64,000 nucleotides of DNA from Coenobita brevimanus (GCA_032717465.1 CM064732.1:26622171-26686170); one strand, 5' to 3'. Counted from the first letter of the stretch, positions 29,518 to 42,727 are shown. Program-made: numbers and translations. Notes: generated by a model from the letters alone, not told the origin.

Positions 29518-31160
29518 CAAGACTTCAAAATAAATAGTCTTGCATCTGAACAAAATGTCAGAAAAGTAAGGTAAACTAGGGTAAAATATCTCCTTACTAG
29601 CAATGGGGATCAGTTGTTTAGGCATAAAATGATTGTTTAGAAAAGTTCTTACAAGTCAATAAAGAAATATTTTGATTAGAGTCATTCTTTACAAAATATT
29701 TGCATCAAAAGATAATCTCGTCATGAAACAGGAATATATGGATGACAGTGTTAATATTAACCATTTTACAGCAACAAATGAAAAAGCTCGTTCCTAGACA
29801 TGGAAAAGTAGGGTTGCGGAATACTGGACACTGGAATTTTACATTATGCTGTATTTCTTAATTATTGTATCCAGATATGGGAGAGTAGTGATCAACTCTG
29901 TTTCAGTCGTGAACAGTACATCATATTTTGGCCAGTGTTAACATAATGCAAATTAGCAAGGGCATGGTTTTTATCTGCAATTATGACAAGTATCATCGAC
30001 ACACCTTCAGTACATCCATGGTTTAATAGTACTTTGACAATCTCCAATTGCTGTTATGAGCGATAGTGACTAAGAGATTGAAGATGATACATTTGATATA
30101 TTTAAGGATTAAAGCCATGCTTATTAATATATTTTTTTGCATTATTTTAACACTTGTCGTAGTAATATACAGTTCACAATTGGAACAGCCCAACGGTAGT
30201 CTGTCATTTGTGGATATCATGATCAAAAATACAATGGTAAACTCCGTTGTTCTGCAATGAAGAAACGAGACCTCAATCAATTCTATCACTGCTGAATAAT
30301 TTAGTAACAAAATCTCACATGCTCTCGAGACGAGGCAAAAGATATTATTGATACTGACCGCGACTATAAAGACCTGCCTAAAAAGATCACATACATCTCA
30401 AAAGATCTGGAATAAGGAGTTGAGAGTTTCCTACACTCCCAAATACTGTTGATTAGATCAGTAAGAAGAACTTATTAGATTGTCGTGGGTTTTCCAGAGT
30501 GAATGAAAGCAACTGTTGGTCATACATGCACAATATTGTGCTCAGGAATTCCTATTTGTTTTTTAATTTCTGAACAAAGAAAAATAAATGTAGTCCCGTC
30601 AGTCTAATTAATAAGGAACAATTCTGTAGCAAGAATTTACCTGGTTTCGAGAGAGTGCTTTGGAATATCCTGACAGGAGCTGTACATACCTAACCTCAAA
30701 AATTCCTCAAAACTTCAGCAGATCCCCCAAAGTGAAAAAGAAAGAATGTAACTTTAAGTCGCTAGTCCAAAGAAGATTAATTTAGCAGCGATTTTATGAA
30801 GTTCCTGTAGGGTTTCGAGATCGCGTAAAAATGACTAATGACCGAGGCGGTATAGTCATGACCGCAAAAATTCCGATGAACTATTTATGTGTCCGACCGA
30901 ATAAAAAACAGCAAGACTTTAGCTCATTCAATCAAATGTCGTTAATTTTACAACAAATTATTAAGCTTTGGACTGGATTTCGTGACTGTGCAAAATAAAT
31001 TATTTATTGATCTCACGTGAGCATGTAAATTATATGCGTTCGCGTGTGTGCTTATGCATGCAGGGTAGGAGCGGGACTGTATGCGGTACGATTTTAGATC
31101 AAAGACATCCGGGTAGTTGATCTGAGGACGAAATCGTATTAAAGTGTATTTATGCATGGG
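29518..31160. other. no feature recognised
   Basis: AT-rich DNA, no domain or RNA gene seen. The short frames at 30,023-30,310 show no recognisable family. Confidence 0.5.
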
Positions 31161-31588
<428 letters not shown>

Positions 31589-34500
31589 TTTTTTTTTTTT
31601 TTTTTTTTTTTAAATAACAGAACGGAGGAAGGAAAAACAAATGGAGAAAAAAAAAATAATCCATACACCAGATTACTGGTGTCCTTTGTTCATAAAATAT
31701 CTGTAAGAATTAGACTTGAACAGTTGTAGGTTGAAATTTGGAGGAAAACAACTCTGGGGAAGCGAGTTCCAGAGAGATGCAGTTCGGGGAATGAAAGAAT
31801 TCTGATAGGCAGAAGTTCTGCAGTGTGGTTGAGTGACATTTCAGTCATGAGCGTTACCAGATGCCCGTGTAGCACGAGGGAAGGCATGGAGAGGTGGCAC
31901 CATGGACGCAACTTCGTCTGAGCATTTGCCAAAAAAATATCTGTAAAATAATGCAAGGGAGGCAACATTCCTTCTTACTTGCAGGGGAGGTAGTTTATAT
32001 GTAATGGCAGGGTTGTTAATGATTCTAACAGCTTTATTCTGAATTTTGTCTAGTTGTCTTAATGCAACCTCTCCACAACCATTCCACAAGGGTGAGCAAT
32101 ATTCAAGCTGAGAGCGCACATGACTCTTATAAATTATAGCTAACTGCTCATCGGCGAAGAAGTTACGGACTCTGTACAATAATCCAAGTTTCTTTGAGGC
32201 GGTTTTAGCAAGTGATCTGACATGAGAGGTCCAGCTGAGGGCACTGTTAAGTGAGACACCAAGAATTTCAATACTTTTGGAGATGGGAATATTAGTAGCA
32301 CTGAAGGTAATGTACGAATCTGGCAATATCTGTCTATTAGTAAACTGTATATATTTAGTTTTACTAGCATTAAAAGAGACAAGGTTGTTTTGTCCCCATT
32401 CACTGATTGTAGATAGATCTTGATTTATGGAGATGGCTGTATTGAGTTGAGAGGTAGAGATATTAGACTTTGTAAATGGATGTCTGAGTGTGAATGAACT
32501 ATGTAGTGTTGAGTCATCTGCATATGAGTGAATGGGATTGTGAGTGACAGATAAGAGATCATTAATATGAACCAGAAATAGGGTTGGCGCCAGAACTGAT
32601 CCCTGTGGCACGCCGGCGTTAATTGAGTGGAAATTCGAATATACATCATCTACTTTTACTCTTATTTTCCTGTCACTAAGATAAGAAGAAATCAAAGGAA
32701 CAAAAGACGTTAGTCCATAGCATGGGAGTTTGGACAGCAGGGAACGGTGCCATACTCTGTCGAAAGCTTTAGAGATATCAAAAGCTACTGCATGAGTTTC
32801 TCCAAAAAGATCAATTGATTGATGGATGGTATGAGTTAAGAGATTGAGTATGTCAATGGTGGATCTTTCGTGGCGAAAACCGTATTGTCTATCATTAATT
32901 AAGTTGTTGGATTCAAGATGTTTAACAATATGCTTATTAATTAAAGTTTCAAATACCTTACCAAGAGAAGACGTGATAGCTATTGGTCTGTAATTGGAGG
33001 GGTCAGACGAACTTCCTTTCTTCGGAACTGGGTGGATATTGGCTTCTTTCCATGAATTTGGGAATAAAGAAGTACGTATGCATAGTCTGAATAATTTAGC
33101 TAGGACAGAGGCAAGTTCAGGGGAACACTTTTTCAAAACAATTGGCGGAATTCCATCTGGACCTGGAGCTTTGTTGGTAGGTAAATTGTCTAGGATGGAT
33201 TTCACAAATCTTGTCTGTATTTTAAGTGGGGCAATTTCGGGAGAATCAAGTTCCAGTACTGAGACATTCTGGCTGGTATCATCTATGGTAGAGTTTCTTG
33301 CAAAGGTACTAGCAAAGATATCTGCTTTCCCACGTGGGTCATTTGTAATATTGCCATCTGAAGATTTTAGTGGGGGAATGGAAGATGACTTGTTAAAGTT
33401 ATTATTGAAAGAATTAAGAGTTGACCAGAATATTCTGTTGTCATTAGGGTTGTTAAGTAGTTTTGATGCTTGCTTTTGAAGAAAGTTTGATTTAGATAGA
33501 TTTAATACAGCTTTTGCATGATTTCTAGCAATTTTAAATTGGGAGAGTGATTCAGGTGTTTTTGATTTTAAGTAAGAGTTATATGCTAATGACTTTTGGG
33601 CTGTTGCTCTGGCACAATTGCCATCAAACCATTTTGGAGAGTTTGATCTTTTAGTGAATTGTTGACTTGGTATGAATAAATCCATACCAGCTAGTATTAA
33701 GTCACAAATGTGGGACTGGGTAGAATTGGGATCACTAGAGAAGAAAGACTGCCATGGAACATCAGCAAGATAATTTCTAAATCCATCCCAGTCTGCCCTG
33801 TCAAAGTGCCATCGGGTCACCCTGACAGGTTCGGAATGGGGAGATGTAGGAGGGTTAACTAATGAGGCTTTGATGAGATTGTGGTCAGAGGATCCAAGTG
33901 GTGATAGTATTTCTATCCTGTATTGATCTGGATTATTTGTCAAGAATAAATCCAAGAGATGGGCATTATGGTCAGGATTATCAGGTATTCTGGTTGGTTG
34001 CTTTACCAACTGGGTGAGATTAAACGATTCCGCAAACAGCTCGCATTCTAGACCAGCGTCGTCAGTCCGGGCAGAATGCAATAACCATTCAACATTGTGT
34101 ATGTTAAAATCACCCAAAATGGTAATTTCATTGCCAAGGGCAAGGTCAAGGTTACTCAACTGAGTGGATATGGAATCAAATACACTGGGTTCCGAAGAAG
34201 CATTGGGGGAACGATAAACTACACAGATATATTTGGTAATGTTTTGGCAATTTAATTTATATAATGAGTAATCAAAACTGAATGAAGTGAAGTTTAAAAT
34301 AGTGTCAACTGCATATTGGGATTTGATATAACAACAGGTGCCGCCCTTGTTTCGAAAGTTTGTAAGGAGATGGTAACCTGGAAAACAAAATGGAGATATA
34401 TCGGTAGAGGGTGAGATTTGTGGTTCTGTGAGGAAAAGGGCCAAAGGGGATATGGACTGAAGGAAAAAATGAACTGAGTTTAAATTTGTGGTAAGGCCGC

Positions 34501-34941
34501 GGATGTTGGTAAAGAATAAGGCCGCACCGTCAGCTCTTTGCCGATGAGCATTCCCGGAAATAGCAACAGTCGCTGCTGGCACAGTCGCTTGATAGCGACC
34601 GGGAGGACCCTGTGCCTCCAGCCCTACCCTGCCGGTGGTGGCAATCCGAGATACCACCTCATTTGATTGTGAGATTGCAGCGGCCATTACTAAAGATGTG
34701 AATAGAAGGTGTGATATGTTATGCGCATGTAGTGTGGTGTAGACAGTTGAAGGTAGAGGTATCATGAGAGCATGCTGGCCTACTCTCTGTGTAAATGAAT
34801 GCACTGAAAATGTTCAGAAAAGGGAGATGGTCAGGATCAAGTTCTGAGGGCTGGTGAAACGGGAGCTCCAGCTCTCCCTGTCACCAGCTTGCCATCAACC
34901 TCGGGAGTACTGCCCTGTTCGACTGGTGCTACAGTCTACTC

Positions 34942-34943
<2 letters not shown>
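31589..34943 (-). mobile_element. LINE-J copy 2, nearly full-length Jockey/CR1-like LINE
   Basis: Spans the poly-A (T-run at 31,589-31,611 on plus), 3' UTR, the large EN-RT frame, and about 140 bp of upstream sequence up to the (AT)n at 34,944. It is the best-preserved of four copies in the window (18,868, 31,589, 52,190, 55,743). No ORF1 was recognised, so it is probably 5'-truncated or ORF1 is lost. Confidence 0.88.
31841..34804 (-). CDS. LINE-J endonuclease-reverse transcriptase, 987 codons
   Basis: Residues ~95-310 form an AP-like endonuclease: TNIRGL at the start, GDFN near residue 231, and SDHN near residue 306 (the SDH motif). Residues ~530-800 are RT: NKAPGPDGIPP, NYRPIAITSSLGK, AFDISKAFDRVWH (motif A), GVPQGSVLAPTLF (motif B) and SYADDSTLH (catalytic motif C, near residue 761). 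CSPLWNG and the C-terminal KLPPLQVRRN region follow. The frame ends at a TGA (31,841-31,843) where other copies have Trp (HDWNVTQ). The same frame continues to a TAA at 31,673-31,675, so the protein has lost about 55 residues. The initiating ATG is uncertain: the first ~90 residues before TNIRGL have no match that I recognise. Otherwise the frame is open, indicating a recent copy. It is a mobile-element protein, not a host gene. The clade (Jockey versus CR1) is not settled. Confidence 0.9.
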   Translation of the reverse strand: MHSFTQRVGQHALMIPLPSTVYTTLHAHNISHLLFTSLVMAAAISQSNEVVSRIATTGRVGLEAQGPPGRYQATVPAATVAISGNAHRQRADGAALFFTNIRGLTTNLNSVHFFLQSISPLALFLTEPQISPSTDISPFCFPGYHLLTNFRNKGGTCCYIKSQYAVDTILNFTSFSFDYSLYKLNCQNITKYICVVYRSPNASSEPSVFDSISTQLSNLDLALGNEITILGDFNIHNVEWLLHSARTDDAGLECELFAESFNLTQLVKQPTRIPDNPDHNAHLLDLFLTNNPDQYRIEILSPLGSSDHNLIKASLVNPPTSPHSEPVRVTRWHFDRADWDGFRNYLADVPWQSFFSSDPNSTQSHICDLILAGMDLFIPSQQFTKRSNSPKWFDGNCARATAQKSLAYNSYLKSKTPESLSQFKIARNHAKAVLNLSKSNFLQKQASKLLNNPNDNRIFWSTLNSFNNNFNKSSSIPPLKSSDGNITNDPRGKADIFASTFARNSTIDDTSQNVSVLELDSPEIAPLKIQTRFVKSILDNLPTNKAPGPDGIPPIVLKKCSPELASVLAKLFRLCIRTSLFPNSWKEANIHPVPKKGSSSDPSNYRPIAITSSLGKVFETLINKHIVKHLESNNLINDRQYGFRHERSTIDILNLLTHTIHQSIDLFGETHAVAFDISKAFDRVWHRSLLSKLPCYGLTSFVPLISSYLSDRKIRVKVDDVYSNFHSINAGVPQGSVLAPTLFLVHINDLLSVTHNPIHSYADDSTLHSSFTLRHPFTKSNISTSQLNTAISINQDLSTISEWGQNNLVSFNASKTKYIQFTNRQILPDSYITFSATNIPISKSIEILGVSLNSALSWTSHVRSLAKTASKKLGLLYRVRNFFADEQLAIIYKSHVRSQLEYCSPLWNGCGEVALRQLDKIQNKAVRIINNPAITYKLPPLQVRRNVASLALFYRYFFGKCSDEVASMVPPLHAFPRATRASGNAHD

Positions 34944-35008
<65 letters not shown>
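34944..35008. repeat. (AT)n microsatellite
   Basis: About 65 bp of AT at the 5' side of LINE-J copy 2. Confidence 0.97.
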
Positions 35009-35010
<2 letters not shown>

Positions 35011-35422
35011 GAAGTGTCGGAAAGGGTAGCAGGAAGAGCAAGAGGAATACTGAGGAAAGAAGGGGAAAGGAGGGACTGAGAGGGTAAGAAGGGATAGGGG
35101 TGAAATACTCGTAAGGCAAGGCTACGAGGGCAAGCGATAGAGGGGAGATGGTACGAGGGAGGGACAGAGGAGACGAATTGGTGGAAAAAAAAAATGATGT
35201 GGGAGAAAGAAAGAAAGGAAAGAATAGGATGGGAGAGGGTGTGGGGGAGGGAAAGGGAGTGATAGGAGGGAAAACGGCACTGCGAGAGAGAAGGAGACGG
35301 AAAGGAAAGGGGGAAAGGGTAATATGGAAGGATGAATGTGGAAAAAAAGGGAAGGGACGGGGGACGGAGGAGAGGAGATGAGGGAAAGATGGAAAAAGTG
35401 TAATAGAAAAGAGATAGAAAAC

Positions 35423-35479
<57 letters not shown>

Positions 35480-35824
35480 TTATTGGTTGTTCAGCTATAT
35501 TGGGCCTCTCCTAATTCGTTCTCGTATCCGGAGGGGTGGAGGATAAGGGCAAGGGAAAGAAGAGGGGGTGGGGGGGTAATGTGGAGGAAGAAGGTGGAGT
35601 GAAGGCAGGAGGGGGAGAGATCGAGAGGAGAAGCCTGGATGGAGAGAAATTCGTGGGTGGATGAAAAGTGGACGGAGGGAGTGGTGTTTGGAGATATGGA
35701 GAAAGAAAATTGATAATTATTTAGGTACGAAGGGCGGAAAAAGGAGGGGTGCAGGGAGTTTAACATGCACAGGGAGGAGGCTAGGGAGATTAGACCTAAT
35801 GGAGGTAGGAACTGAAGTATAAGA

Positions 35825-35883
<59 letters not shown>

Positions 35884-37930
35884 GAAGAAGAAAAAGAGAG
35901 GAGCAGAAGAGATAGACTGAGCAAAGTCAACTAAGAGAAGGGAAGGGAAGAAAGGAGGAATTAAAGAAAGAGAAAGGAGAAGAAAACTTAAAGACAAAGA
36001 ATAAGAAAAGAAGTAAGATCGCTGAAATGAGGAGGAAAAGGAAGAAGGAAGATTAGCTTTTGATGGGAGAGACAGGAAGTATTGGAGAAAGGAAGGGAGG
36101 GAGGAAGGGAGAGGGGAAAGGTAGAAACAGCTAAGAAACTGAATGTAAACGGTAAGAATGGAGGGGGGAAGGGAAGAAAGCATAAAATGGTATTTGACTC
36201 GAAAAGAGTGGGAGAGGACTAAGTTACAAGCTGGGAAGTGGAAATGAAAATGGAGGGAAGGAATAAAGGAGCGTTGAGAAAAAAGAGATTTGAATATTAG
36301 GTAGAAGGAGGGATAAGAGGGAAGGGAGAGAGGGAACTTGAAGAGAAGAGGGGAAGAGAGGAGGACCCACTCCATTAGTGCGGTGAATATATTGTATTAT
36401 TTTTCTTTCTATCCGTTCCATTCATCATATCTCTTCCCTTCCCAGCTCACATCCGTCATCTCTCCGCCTTCCTTCCCAATCTTCTTTCTCCCCTTCCACA
36501 CCTCATCTCCCATCTCTCTCAATCCTGTCCCCCTTCCATCCCACTACTCTTCCCCCTCCCCTACCTCTCCTCTCTCCATCCCCTCCCTCTCCCCTTCCCC
36601 CACCCTTCCATTGTTCTTTCCCTTCTCTCTTCTTTCTTTATAGCTCTCGTATTCTTTCTCTTCCTTTTCCCTTTCTTCGGTCTCTCTCCTCCTCCTCCCT
36701 CTTTTCTTGCATCTCATTTTTTGAGCCATCGAGTGAGCCAATTTTTCTCTCACAAATAACAAGTGATTTTTAGCTGTGTCCAGGTGGTGGGATGAGGCTG
36801 GGTGTGGGGGACAAAAGAGAGGGAGAAATGGAGAGAATGAGGAATGGGATGGTTGTATGAGGGGGATGACGGAATGGAGTAGGTTGAACAGGGAAAAGAT
36901 AAGGTGGACAGGTGGAGAAAAGGAGAAGATAGAGGAGGAAGATGAAAAAGTGAGGGGTTGAGAAGGAAAGACGGGTAGAGAAAGAAAAGATAGGGGGACA
37001 GATTTGCTGAAAGGATAGGAGTTAGAAAGTGATGGGACGGTGGATGAGCTGAGGGTAGACAGAGTTTATGAGGTGAGCGAGGAAAGATATGAGGGAGGAG
37101 GATGGGGCGAGGGAAGGGGAGATAGGAGGGAGGAGGGGTGAAAGAGTAGGGAGGGAGGGAGGAAGGGAGGAAAGAAGGAAGGAGAGGTTGTGACTGGATA
37201 GGAGGGAGGTGGTGGGCAGGGAGAGAAGGGGGAAGGAGATGGCAGGCGGTAAAGGAGAAGGGATAAAAACTGAACTTCTACGGAGAGGATGCGTAAACTG
37301 TAGGTGGGGGGAGGTGGAAGAGGAAGCATAGCGGGCTGGATACGAGACAGATAGGAGAAGAGGGAGAGGAGGAGCAGGAGGAGGAGAAGGGGTAGGGAGA
37401 AGAGGAAGATGAGAGGAGAGGGAGGAGGGAAAAAAAATAAGAGGAAGATGGAATGGGGAAAAGGAGGCTGAGGGAGGGATAAAAAGATGACAGAAGGGGC
37501 AAGTGAAGGAGGAGCAAGAGGGAGGAAGAACAGGGCAATGAGAGATGGAGCAGGAGGAATAGGAAGGGATAAGAGGAGAATAGCAGCAGATGGGGAAGGA
37601 GGCAGAGGCAGGAATAACAGGAGAGAGAGAGGAACAGGGAAGGGAAGATAATGATGTGAGAAGGATGAACCAGAGGAAGGAATAAGAGAAGGATGATGAT
37701 GAGGAGGAGAAGGAGGAGGAAGAGGAAAAGGAGGAGAAGGAGGAGTAGGAAACAGAGGGAGGTATGAGTGGAAGATGGGAAGTGGAGGAGCCAGAGAGAG
37801 GATAAAGGGGAAGATGGGAGGAGGAGCAAGAGGAGGAAGGGGAGGAGGAGGCAGAGGAGGAGGAGAAGGTGGAGTATGGATGGATGGATGGTTGGATGGA
37901 TACTGGCACTGATGGAGAAGAGTTACAAGC
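35009..37930. repeat. ~2.9-kb polypurine/polypyrimidine domain
   Basis: From 35,009 to about 36,365 the plus strand is overwhelmingly G/A, with pure (GA)n at 35,425-35,474 and 35,829-35,881. From about 36,390 to 36,720 it switches to C/T, and from 36,776 to 37,900 it is G/A again (GGAGGAGGA words). Frames of 180-295 codons on the C/T strand (Ser/Pro/Leu/Phe only) are composition artefacts. Confidence 0.9.
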
Positions 37931-37950
37931 ATGAGTAATCGCGCGAAAGA

Positions 37951-38214
37951 TTAAACTGAAGCATGGATGTGGCCATGGGAAAAGGATAGAAGTAGTAGCT
38001 CCGGGTGCTGGATGGAGTAAAAGTAATGAGGAAGAAGAAATAAGAACGGCTGACCATCGAGGAAAAAATAAATAAAAACTCCGAGCTTACCCAGAACCAC
38101 ATGCTCGCCTCCGATCATCAATACCTCAGTCCGACGTGGCCGGCAGACTACAATTTTCAGGGTATCTTTCATGAGCACTCGATCGTAGGCTACTGATACC
38201 ATTATCCCCTTCAC
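37951..38214 (-). other. short unique island, possible exon of unknown function
   Basis: Between the polypurine domain and a minisatellite lies ~170 bp of balanced composition. Its minus-strand frame reads VLMKDTLKIVVCRPRRTEVL and MIGGEHVVLG, which looks protein-like. It is followed by GGTAAGC, a plausible splice donor, at about 38,090. No convincing polypyrimidine tract or acceptor precedes it, and I recognise no family. It could equally be part of an unrecognised repeat. Confidence 0.2.
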
Positions 38215-38690
38215 TCACCCAGCCTGATTCACCCTCACACCTCCAACCACCCCACACCTGGCCCACTCTCATACCACCCACGCTATACCTGCCCTGCCTT
38301 CACACCTCAACCCACATCACACCTGCCCCATCCTCATATCTCCACCCACTCCACACCTGAGGCACCCACATAACACCTGGCCCACCCTCACTCCTCCATC
38401 CGCACCACACTTGTCTGCCTTCACGCCTGGGCTCCACCAACAACACACTTGCCCCACCTTCACACCACGGAAACCACACTTACACTACCCTCACACCTCC
38501 GCTCACACCACACTTGCCCGACCTCTAGATCACATAAACCAAGCCTGATTCACCTCCACACCACCACACACACACCTTACCTGCCTCACCCTCACACTTT
38601 CACTTAAACCACACCTGCCCCACCGTCACACCTTCACCCATACCACACCTAAGGCACCTGGGTTCATGTCACCTTAGGAGGCTCTCTAGC
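38215..38690. repeat. minisatellite, ~32-40-bp CACACCTGCCC units
   Basis: About a dozen irregular units containing CCTCACACCTCCACCC, ACACCACACCTG and CCCCACC. Units vary in length and sequence. One strand is almost lacking G. Confidence 0.85.
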
Positions 38691-40868
38691 ACTGCTTTCT
38701 TACTTCTCCATTTCTGCATATGGAACGTTTGTATTCTCCTGCATGCATTTACTAGTAAATACATATAATTTATACAAGAGACCAAGAAGATGTATAAGTT
38801 ATTAACAAGCGCCTAACAATTTACTGAAAAGAAAATTTAAAGACATCAAAAGCCTCGTAAGTTTGTATATGCTAATGCCTCATACAGGGTCTAATGGAAT
38901 CTGTAATATGGGTCTTTGCCATGTTATGGAAACTGGGACTTGTAGGACTATAGATACGAGTATACCATCAGGAACTCAGGTTATTAAAAAGCTCCCATGA
39001 CGACTAACAACATAAATGGGAGAGGGCCGTCCTATAATCTAGGGGTGTAGTTGATCTCTGTCTCGCTCAATTTCACTGGGAGAGAAGTAGGTGTGCATCC
39101 GTTTACCATCAAGTTACTGTGGGTTAAGGAATTTTCGCATTTGTTTACATAAATCAGTCTTCTCAGCATTCTCTTCCTTAGTCAACATATTTGACGACAG
39201 GAAACTGTCACCGGCATCATCAAAACACAGCACCACAAATCCCCTCCCTTACTATTCATGTTGCAAGTTGTGACCTTCAAATTTTTCCTCATTCTGACTT
39301 CAGTTCGATGTGTTAAGCCTTAATTTGGTTTGTTTAAAAGATCGCATAAGAGATCGCTAATATTTTGGCAGCCAATCACATCCATCAACTCCAGATGTCT
39401 CAATGAAGTCGTAACACATCCAACAACAAATCACGTGTTTACAGGTACCTTAGAGGCATTTCCTTCTTAATTTTTTGCCCCAGTCAAATATGAGAGGAAG
39501 GAAGACTGTGAAGAGGTATTTATAAAAAGTTAAAGCGAATCTGTCCAGTCAGTCTGTACTCCAAGCCTCAAATTTCAGTAAGGCTTTTAAATTAGCTGTT
39601 GATGCTATTGATGTCAGTGCTAGTGTAGACCTGTTACACAATTATGATCATGGTGTTGATTTGCTTTGGCAAAAGGTTTAATGTTGCTCAAAAGAATTAC
39701 TCCACTATTCCAAAGGAACTCCTTGCAATCATACTTGCACCTGCAACTTTTCTCACTGTATGATGGTTCAGGTTCAAGGCCTACTGCTATGAATACATAC
39801 CACTACCCACTTAGATTCTCAGCAAAATTTAGAGATAACAATCTATAATTAACCCAATGGATTCTATTCCTCCAAGGGTATGCCCTGGATGACCATCATG
39901 TCAAGGAGGAATGAAATGTTTTGACAGACTGTTTGTCTAGGATGTAACTTTGCGAGATGTACTCTCGGAACCCATAATCTCAAGTCCACCCGGGTGGAGG
40001 CCGGAGACTAGGACGGGTGTCTTTTTGGATAGGCAGCCCTCTCCAACTATCTCGTGGCATCACACGCACGTACACGCATGTTATGAACCAACCGAGGCCT
40101 GATTTTCCGTCTGTCATTTATATCTTGCATGAGATAATGCAACACAGTCATTTTACGCCAGTACAGATGACATGTTAGTTTATTGAATTATTCCCTGAAA
40201 TATCTTCATTAAACATGGACACGACGGAAAAATCCTGTAACTTTTATGAAATTTGTATTGAAATGAAGCACTTCCAAACCATCCGGTAAATCCACACAAT
40301 GTTTTGTGCAAACGCGAGATTAGGGACATTTGTAATGTGTGTGCTTGAATCATCAGGCGTCACCTGCAGTAGTTACGACTGAATACATAATTAGTTCGTG
40401 TACGATACAGTTAGTCTATACGTCCATCTAAGCATAGTGGCTGAAAACTAAGCCTCTACAACACCAGACAGACATATGTATCTTCTGTTTCCTTCATCAG
40501 TGGAGCTATGTGATAACACATATACAGTGTAGCCATGTGTTTTAAAAACTTCATATTTTAATTGAGTCAATTGCTTTTCAGCTGACACACTTGTAGTGCA
40601 ATACTTTAACCCATCCGCCATGCTGTACAGATGTACTCAGCAAGTCTCACGGGCAGAGAAAACACAAACCATGAACCTGTTGACTCTTCTCCATCAGTGT
40701 CATGTTATGCTCATCTTGCTACGTATGACAACGTTTTTGCATAATACTGTACGTTGTTCCTTACATTTATCTTTGTAAACTATGTAAATGAAGGAAACAG
40801 ACTACAATTTCAAAACTAAGATTCAAAGAAACCGTCCTAAATTAGCAAGCTCATTACACAACGTTACA

Positions 40869-40869
<1 letters not shown>
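38691..40869. other. no feature recognised
   Basis: AT-rich, low-repeat DNA of about 2.2 kb. Frames are under 62 codons. A GC-richer patch with a short inverted word (CCACCCGGGTGG, 39,989-40,000) lies near 39,960-40,060, but no gene or transposon could be named. Confidence 0.5.

Positions 40870-40943
<74 letters not shown>
40870..40943. repeat. (GT)n microsatellite
   Basis: About 73 bp of GT. Confidence 0.97.
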
Positions 40944-40945
<2 letters not shown>

Positions 40946-41439
40946 AATGGTTACATACATATCATGGAGATGATCCTTATGCATTTGTATTTAAATTGTA
41001 CAGTACTGTACCTAACAGCCTGTTAAGGTAATTGTTCATGTTTACGTCTCTATTAGGTGAAGTATTTGATTGATGTTTGAGTAGATTTGTAAATGATTCT
41101 CATTAGGCTAGGAGTGTCCCAGTGTGCACCTGTTTATTATATAAAAAACCTAATATCTGCGATGTGTTGAGTGAAGATTTGTAATAAAGTAAGGTTTATC
41201 TTGAAACATCATTGACTCCTACACTCCTACACTGTCCCTAACATCAATCACTCTTTCATGAGTGGCATCGTGACCCCCCCTCCCCCAGCAAACACACACA
41301 AACCTTCCTTAGACTTAAACGCATTATTCAGGAGTACCGTAGGCCATTAAATCACTTAATATCAATCTGTTTGCTTTATGGACACCATGCAACGTAGTAT
41401 ATGGCTGTCTGGTTCACAAGGCACCATCAAGCTGCTGTT

Positions 41440-41880
41440 GACTCAAAAAGGTCATCGTAGTAAATGGGCTAAAATGATGTCATGGTAGTGAATGGGTTAA
41501 AGAGTAGTCATGATAATGAATGGGTTAGAAAGACGTCATGATTGTGACGGGGATAAAAAGACGTCATGATACTGGATGAGTTAAAAAGATATCATGGTGA
41601 TATTTGGATAAGAAAACGTCATGATAGTGAATGGTTAAAAAGACGTCATGGTAGTCAGGGGGTTAAAGACACGTCATGAGAGTGAAGGGGTTAAACAAAA
41701 CATCGTAGTGAAAAGGTTAAAATGGTATCATAGTGAATTGGCCAAAAAATGTCATGGTTGCGGAGTTAAAATACGATCATTGTTATGAAGGAGATAAAAA
41801 GACGTCAAGGGAGTAATGTGCTTAAAAGCCATCATTCTGAAGTGGTAACAATGGCGCCGTGGTAGTAAAGAGGTTAAGTT
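41440..41880. repeat. minisatellite of ~27-30-bp units with GACGTCATG
   Basis: Around fifteen diverged units of the form GGGTTAAAAAGACGTCATGG plus TAGTGAAT. Most contain CGTCA, the cyclic-AMP-response half-site word. Confidence 0.85.
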
Positions 41881-41961
41881 CAATAACCGAAATTCCGAAG
41901 ATGGAGGGAATTTTCTGTTGACACTTCCTCATATTGGCAGCTTTGCCACTCGATCAAAGGC

Positions 41962-41999
<38 letters not shown>

Positions 42000-42649
42000 C
42001 GATTAATGGAATTAATAGAGGGAGAAATGAAACTGAAAGACATAAACAGGAACATGTGAAAAGCATTGGATAAAGGAAGAAGAATGGGACAATAAGAGCG
42101 ATTCAGAAAGAAAAGAAAGAAGAAATGGAGGGAAAAAAGAATGATATAAGGAAGGATGGAAAGAGAAAAAACTGAATGTAGTAAGCAAGGAAGGAATGAG
42201 AAGAGAGATAAAAGGAAGGCAAAGGAAGGGGAAGAGAAATCTGGACTGAAAAACAGACAGAAAGGTGGCAACAGTAGTTAGAGAGGAAGAAGAAGAGGGG
42301 GAGTATAAAGAGATAACATGAAAGAAGCACGTGGTGGTCAGATTAGGCCGTTCATTACTTGTCTAAATGAGAGCCCTTTCTGAACCGCATGTATTGTAAC
42401 TTTGTTCAGAACCAATGATTTATGTGAGCAATAGCGAAGCATTTGCTCCTGGGGAAACGCAAGAAATTCCACTGAAGTCACCCTTCATATTTCCAAAGTA
42501 ATGTACAACCAATGTGGACAATCATTAGAGGTCAAAACACTCCTTTAGATAATATCACTTGGAATGAAATTAAAACTGGCCTATCTGTGACTCATTTCCA
42601 ACCATCTTACCGAGTGTCATGGAATTCCCTTTTCCAGTTTCGACTGCGA

Positions 42650-42727
<78 letters not shown>

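Noticed and set aside
35491..36375. 294-codon minus-strand frame rich in Ser, Pro, Leu and Phe
   Set aside because: It is the complement of a polypurine tract. Absence of stops is expected from the composition, several frames are open at once, and no domain is present.
37022..37932. Two overlapping ~290-codon minus frames
   Set aside because: Both are open in overlapping frames over a G/A-rich tract, an artefact of low complexity.
41440..41880. CRISPR-like array
   Set aside because: Units are contiguous and diverged without spacer/repeat alternation, and the DNA is eukaryotic. It is a minisatellite.
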